DNA of 64,000 nucleotides from Sulfurospirillum barnesii SES-3 (GTDB lineage: Bacteria > Campylobacterota > Campylobacteria > Campylobacterales > Sulfurospirillaceae): the NCBI RefSeq assembly GCF_000265295.1, contig NC_018002.1, forward strand, positions 1,736,001 through 1,800,000, read 5' to 3'. Numbering within the stretch: the stretch's first letter is position 1; every line of letters begins with the position of its first letter. This document shows, piece by piece, positions 60,664 through 64,000 of the stretch. The position numbers and the translations under genes are program-made. The notes under the pieces were generated by a model. The model was given only the letters and a program-made list of their open reading frames with translations, did no database searches and was not told the DNA's origin.

Positions 60664-61584
60664 TTAGGTATCAAACAGTATTTCATAATTTTTCAGACGA
60701 AAATGTGGCACTATCCCGCTGTTTTCAATAAACATATCAACCTTTTGCTCTGCAAAAAAACCATACCCTTCCACTAAAAGCGTTTGCACCCCTGCCGCAC
60801 ATCCACCTAAAATATCCGTGTGCAAGGTATCTCCCACCATAACAATACGCTCTTTATCAATACCCCACTCCCGTTTTGCACGTGAAAGAGCATACTCAAA
60901 AATCTCAGAAAAAGGCTTACCAATAAAGTGCATATGTGTAAAGAGTGCCTCTTCGCTTAAAAGCGTGTAAAATCCAGGTTCTTTTGAATAGACACCCTGA
61001 CCTCTGGGTGCACTAATATCAGGATTGGCAATCCAAATGGGTTTAGGCTTTACATGTAAAGAGTCTATCCAGCGTTTTTGAAACGATTCACTCCATGAAG
61101 CACTCCCCAAAAACAGAAATCCATCACTTTCCCAAAATGCCTCTTGGGTATGAAACGTATGCAAAAAAGAATGCTCTAAGGTATGCAGATGTGGGGCAAT
61201 AACACCCCATGACGTTTGAGATTCGGGCTTAAAATAGTGCCACAACACCTCACGGCTTGTGATAATTTCAGATGGCTCAAAAATAAAGCCTATCTGTTTA
61301 AAAAAGAGCATTAACTCACTCTTAGGCAAAGAAGCGGAATTTGAGAGAATAAAAAAAGGCTTTTTAGCTTCTCTAAGAGCAGCAATAAACATTTTAGCCC
61401 CCTCAATCGCTCCATTTCCTACATTTAAAACGCCAAAGGCATCTAAAAAAAAGCCATCAGCCTCTTCAAAAAGGGTTTCAAGTCGCTCCACATTCAAACT
61501 CGTTTTTTGGAAATCTGCTTGCAAAAAACGGTGACGCATACGCTCATACGCCTCAAAGGCTGTGTGTGTATCAAGGGTAGGCAT
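60664..61584 (-). CDS. HAD superfamily class IIA hydrolase (TIGR01459 type)
   Basis: A 306-residue phosphatase-like protein. The nucleophile motif is FLDAFGVLN, with the second Asp of DxD replaced as is usual for this subfamily. Motif II is ILSNSA and the C-terminal motif is IVMVGDTLHTDILGGCAAG. Substrates of the group are sugar or nucleotide phosphates and similar. The ATG at 61584 shares a base with the phnE2 stop, so it is coupled to a phosphonate-type importer; a role in releasing phosphate from the imported compound is only an inference. One TTACATGTAA (61050). Confidence 0.85.
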   Translation of the reverse strand: MPTLDTHTAFEAYERMRHRFLQADFQKTSLNVERLETLFEEADGFFLDAFGVLNVGNGAIEGAKMFIAALREAKKPFFILSNSASLPKSELMLFFKQIGFIFEPSEIITSREVLWHYFKPESQTSWGVIAPHLHTLEHSFLHTFHTQEAFWESDGFLFLGSASWSESFQKRWIDSLHVKPKPIWIANPDISAPRGQGVYSKEPGFYTLLSEEALFTHMHFIGKPFSEIFEYALSRAKREWGIDKERIVMVGDTLHTDILGGCAAGVQTLLVEGYGFFAEQKVDMFIENSGIVPHFRLKNYEILFDT

Positions 61585-62399
61585 TATAAAATCGCTTTTC
61601 GAATTTTTGCAGAGAGCGCTTCTGAAAAAATAACCGTTGAGAAAATCAATAAAACAATTAAAATAACCTGTGGCCATGCCAACACACTTAAAGAAGCTTG
61701 CAACTCTAAACCTATCCCTCCAGCACCCACTAAACCTAAGATGGTTGACTCACGAATGTTAATATCCCAACGAAACAGTGAAATCCCAATAAATCCTGGC
61801 AATATCTGTGGGACAATGGCATAATCAATCACTTGAAGCCTGCTAGCCCCTGTGGCACTTAAAGCTTCAATGGGTGTTTTATCCACCTCTTCAATGGCTT
61901 CATACAACAATTTTGCCACAAAACCAATGGAACGCAAGGCAATGGCAATAATACCCGCCAAAAGACCAGGTCCTAAAATAGCCACCAAAAGCAACGCCCA
62001 AATTAAAGAGTTAATAGAACGTGAAGCCACAATAATAAATAAAGCAATAGGACGTACAAACAGAAGCGATGGTGTTGTGGTACGAGCGGCTAAAAACGCC
62101 ACAGGAAAAGCCAATACAATGCCTAAAAGTGTTCCTAGTGTTGCAATATTTAAGGTATCCCACAAAGGCTTAAGCAAGCTTGGAAGATAACTCCAACGAG
62201 GAGGAAACATACGATCTAGTAAATCATAGGCTTGCGTGGGTGCATCGTACACAAAAACCCACATCGTATCTTTAGTCATTTCCTGCCAACACAGTAGAAA
62301 AAAACTAAGACTAAAAAGCCATGAAAACCACCACACCCATGCTTTAAAACGCATACGTTTCTGCCAGAGTTTCTCTGATGTTTCTTTTAAATAAACCAT
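61584..62399 (-). CDS. phnE: Phosphonate-type ABC transporter permease 2
   Basis: A 271-residue permease with about six helices and the PhnE signature RSINSLIWALLLVAILGPGLLAGIIAIALRSIGFVAKLLYEAIEEVDKTPIEALSATGASRLQ (in part: EALSATGAS). It overlaps the other phnE by 13 bases. Two permeases from an old duplication would form a heterodimer with PhnC. Substrate: phosphonate, phosphite or another phosphorus oxyanion. Confidence 0.9.
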   Translation of the reverse strand: MVYLKETSEKLWQKRMRFKAWVWWFSWLFSLSFFLLCWQEMTKDTMWVFVYDAPTQAYDLLDRMFPPRWSYLPSLLKPLWDTLNIATLGTLLGIVLAFPVAFLAARTTTPSLLFVRPIALFIIVASRSINSLIWALLLVAILGPGLLAGIIAIALRSIGFVAKLLYEAIEEVDKTPIEALSATGASRLQVIDYAIVPQILPGFIGISLFRWDINIRESTILGLVGAGGIGLELQASLSVLAWPQVILIVLLIFSTVIFSEALSAKIRKAIL

Positions 62400-63178
62400 T
62401 TTCTTACATACCCCGATACATATTCACATAAAAAAACAATCACAATAATGAGCAATAAAATTGCTGCGGCTGAATCATATTCATAACGATCAATCGCCGT
62501 ATTCAGTGTTGCGCCAATACCGCCAGCGCCTACAATACCAATCACCGCTGATTCTCTAAAATTAATATCAAATCGATACAACCACAACCCAATCAAACGA
62601 GGCATAATCTGTGGGACAATCGCATAATGTAGCGTTTGAAACCATGATGCCCCTGTGGCTCGAATTGCTTCCAGTGGCGCTTTATGAACCCCTTCAATCT
62701 CTTCTGCTAACAACTTTGCTAAAAAGCCAATGGTAGCAAAGCAGAGCGTTAAAAATCCAGCAAATGCTCCAAAACCAAAAAGGGCAACCAAAAAAATAGC
62801 AACAATCACTTCTTGCATCGAGCGTGAAATACTGATAAAAAAACGACACACCGCATAAATACTTTTAGGGCTAATGTTAGAAGCCGCACCAATCCCCACA
62901 GGAATAGACAGTAAAATACCTGCAAGTGTGGATGTGACACTCATCGTAAGGCTTTCAATAATCCCTATCTTAATATCCACCCAGCGTGTTGTAAAATCAG
63001 GATGCATAAAGGCATTAAAAAAACGCCATCCTCTCTGCATCCCTTCTGCCATACGACTCCAATTCACATCAATGCTCAAACTTGCAAGGATTACATAAAC
63101 AAGAAAGGAAGTCCCCAATATCCAACGCCATTTAGCCGTTGGAATAAGATAATGCGGTCTACTCCATTGACGACTCAT
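62387..63178 (-). CDS. phnE: Phosphonate-type ABC transporter permease 1
   Basis: A 263-residue paralogue of the neighbouring permease, with [25 protein letters not shown] and [24 protein letters not shown]. The start at 63178 overlaps the phnC stop by four bases (ATGA). The two permeases share the order and the EAxxATGAS loop that contacts the ATPase. Confidence 0.9.
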   Translation of the reverse strand: MSRQWSRPHYLIPTAKWRWILGTSFLVYVILASLSIDVNWSRMAEGMQRGWRFFNAFMHPDFTTRWVDIKIGIIESLTMSVTSTLAGILLSIPVGIGAASNISPKSIYAVCRFFISISRSMQEVIVAIFLVALFGFGAFAGFLTLCFATIGFLAKLLAEEIEGVHKAPLEAIRATGASWFQTLHYAIVPQIMPRLIGLWLYRFDINFRESAVIGIVGAGGIGATLNTAIDRYEYDSAAAILLLIIVIVFLCEYVSGYVRKWFI

Positions 63179-63999
63179 ACGGCAAGCTCTAGTTTCATTT
63201 CGATACTTTCACTGCTACCTTTGGTGTGTATCTGTTCTTCTTTTTCTGCAGGTGTATGCCACTCTTCTTCCCCATAAATCGTTGTTAAAACCGTTTCACT
63301 CAGCGCATCAGGGGAACCATCAAAAACGATTTTTCCGCCATTGAGTCCAATAATACGATCTGCAAAATTTTGAGCAAGGGGAACATCATGAATATTAATA
63401 ATGGCAGGCAATTGCTGCTCTTTACAAATCTCACGAATCAGGCGCATAATTTGTCTGGATGTTTTAGGATCTAAACTAGCCGTTGGCTCATCAATAAGAA
63501 GCAATTCTGGATTTTGCGCCAATGCACGAGCAATGCCCACACGTTGCTTTTGTCCACCGCTTAGCTCATCAGCACGCTTATTGGTATGCTCTAAAAGCCC
63601 TACACGTTCCAAATAGGCAAAAGCCTTATCAATCTTTTCTTGTGGAAATTGACGAAAAAAAGAGCGCCAAAAAGGGACATACCCTAAGGTTCCTGAGAGC
63701 ACATTTTCCATCACACTTAAACGCTCAACTAAGGCATACTCTTGAAAAATCATACCAATAAGACGACGCTGTTCACGTAGCTTCGAAGAAGAGAGGCCGC
63801 TTAAGACCACACCATTTAACACGATAGAGCCTTGTGTAGGCTCTATCAAACGATTAACGCAACGAATCAGGGTTGATTTTCCAGCCCCTGATGGACCAAT
63901 GAGACCGAGGATTTCTCCTTTTTGAACATTAAAACTTATATCGTCTAAAATGAGACGAGAATTTTTATACGACTTACTGAGATGTTGAATTGAAAGCAT
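63175..63999 (-). CDS. phnC: Phosphonate-type ABC transporter ATP-binding protein
   Basis: A 274-residue ATPase with Walker [10 protein letters not shown], signature [15 protein letters not shown] and Walker [14 protein letters not shown], plus the [22 protein letters not shown] switch region. The start codon is at the right edge of the window (63997-63999), so its ribosome site and any binding-protein gene (phnD) lie outside. First visible gene of the leftward operon phnC-phnE-phnE-HAD. Confidence 0.92.
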   Translation of the reverse strand: MLSIQHLSKSYKNSRLILDDISFNVQKGEILGLIGPSGAGKSTLIRCVNRLIEPTQGSIVLNGVVLSGLSSSKLREQRRLIGMIFQEYALVERLSVMENVLSGTLGYVPFWRSFFRQFPQEKIDKAFAYLERVGLLEHTNKRADELSGGQKQRVGIARALAQNPELLLIDEPTASLDPKTSRQIMRLIREICKEQQLPAIINIHDVPLAQNFADRIIGLNGGKIVFDGSPDALSETVLTTIYGEEEWHTPAEKEEQIHTKGSSESIEMKLELAV

Positions 64000-64000
64000 T

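Larger units (their letters stand above)
1672..61059. repeat. Iterated 10-bp palindrome TTACATGTAA, 31 exact copies
   Basis: Exact copies begin at 1672, 4048, 7405, 12653, 14198, 16566, 18593, 18916, 19775, 23604, 23926, 27798, 27859, 28164, 32535, 35570, 37890, 38618, 39214, 40919, 44453, 44765, 45923, 49336, 51634, 55472, 55891, 56213, 56339, 60648 and 61050. Single-mismatch copies include 7089, 8415, 9541, 31792 and 33565. Intergenic: 1672, 7405, 35570, 37890, 44453, 55891, 60648; the other 24 are in coding DNA. Base composition predicts about 0.2 copies. Counted by eye, so one or two could be missed. Confidence 0.9.

Noticed and set aside
1672-61059. The iterated palindrome as a CRISPR or a terminator family
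   Set aside because: Copies are single, 10 bp long, mostly inside genes and without spacers or T runs.
1672-61059. The iterated palindrome as the target of the window's own methyltransferase
   Set aside because: That enzyme is a C5 cytosine type with an HpaII-like partner, for which CCGG is more likely; the decamer has a single C per strand in an ACATGT context.
61507-62190. Open frames of 105 and 112 codons on the + strand
   Set aside because: They are antisense to phnE and reflect its low-complexity membrane coding.

Overview
The window comes from a low-GC (by eye just under 40 %) member of the Campylobacterota, most likely Sulfurospirillum or a close relative. Reasons: the order ispDF – HP1021/Cj1608-type atypical regulator – ATP-sulfurylase-like gene – pgpA (23346-27003) matches Helicobacter and Campylobacter; there is a Csd4/Pgp1-type cell-shape carboxypeptidase, a long-form DapD, DUF4492 in front of cydAB, and an aldehyde:ferredoxin oxidoreductase. 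No rRNA, tRNA, CRISPR array, prophage or insertion sequence was found, and no gene-free stretch exceeds 300 bases.

Layout. 1-7401 (+): 3' part of glmS, a haem-type c-di-GMP cyclase, a radical SAM/SPASM protein, a HIT protein, Csd4/Pgp1 and an EAL-HDOD protein. 7415-10253 (-): an AEC transporter, a SUI1/YciH factor and a YbiT-type ABC-F ATPase. 10393-15297 (+): a GGDEF-EAL protein and an NdvB-like GH17-GT2 glucan synthase. 15379-19296: a consensus promoter, an orphan response regulator, AOR, two MoaD/ThiS-like proteins (one on the opposite strand) and a MoeB/ThiF-like protein, which look like a tungsto/molybdo-pterin enzyme with its own cofactor module. 19319-23240: a cyclase, a small CxxC protein, dapD and mrp. 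23346-28266: the ispDF-pgpA block, a YceI protein and a YigZ protein. 28464-34436 (-): a sulfonate/nitrate-type ABC importer and a molybdate operon modA-mop-modB-modC ending in a frameshifted TauE/SafE gene. 34650-38681: a D,D-carboxypeptidase, an A+T-rich HpaII-like restriction-modification pair and proC. 38782-44424 (+): a tripartite RND efflux system. 44473-49974: an RMD1 protein, a receiver-PAS protein and the cytochrome bd operon with a 33-residue ORF at its end. 50028-55009 (-): an EF-hand protein, a cupin, a P-type ATPase and a Sel1-repeat protein. 55049-60530: an AraC regulator with a LysE exporter, then LpxR – RND/MMPL exporter – lipocalin. 60664-63999 (-): phnC-phnE-phnE and a HAD phosphatase, cut off at the right edge.

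The signal that the gene list does not explain is a 10-bp perfect palindrome, TTACATGTAA. A manual scan finds 31 exact copies spread over 1672-61059, about one per 2 kb, where roughly 0.2 would be expected from base composition. It lies in coding (24) and intergenic (7) DNA of unrelated genes. Nearly every ACATGT in the window sits inside this decamer. It behaves like a highly iterated palindrome (compare HIP1 of cyanobacteria), and its function here is unknown. It is absent from the two restriction-modification genes, but one copy lies immediately on each side of them within an 18-bp direct repeat.

Functional threads: c-di-GMP signalling (four GGDEF/EAL proteins), Mo/W uptake and use (mod operon plus AOR module), envelope building and remodelling (Csd4, DacA, NdvB-like, LpxR, RND/MMPL, lipocalin), and respiration under low oxygen (cytochrome bd).
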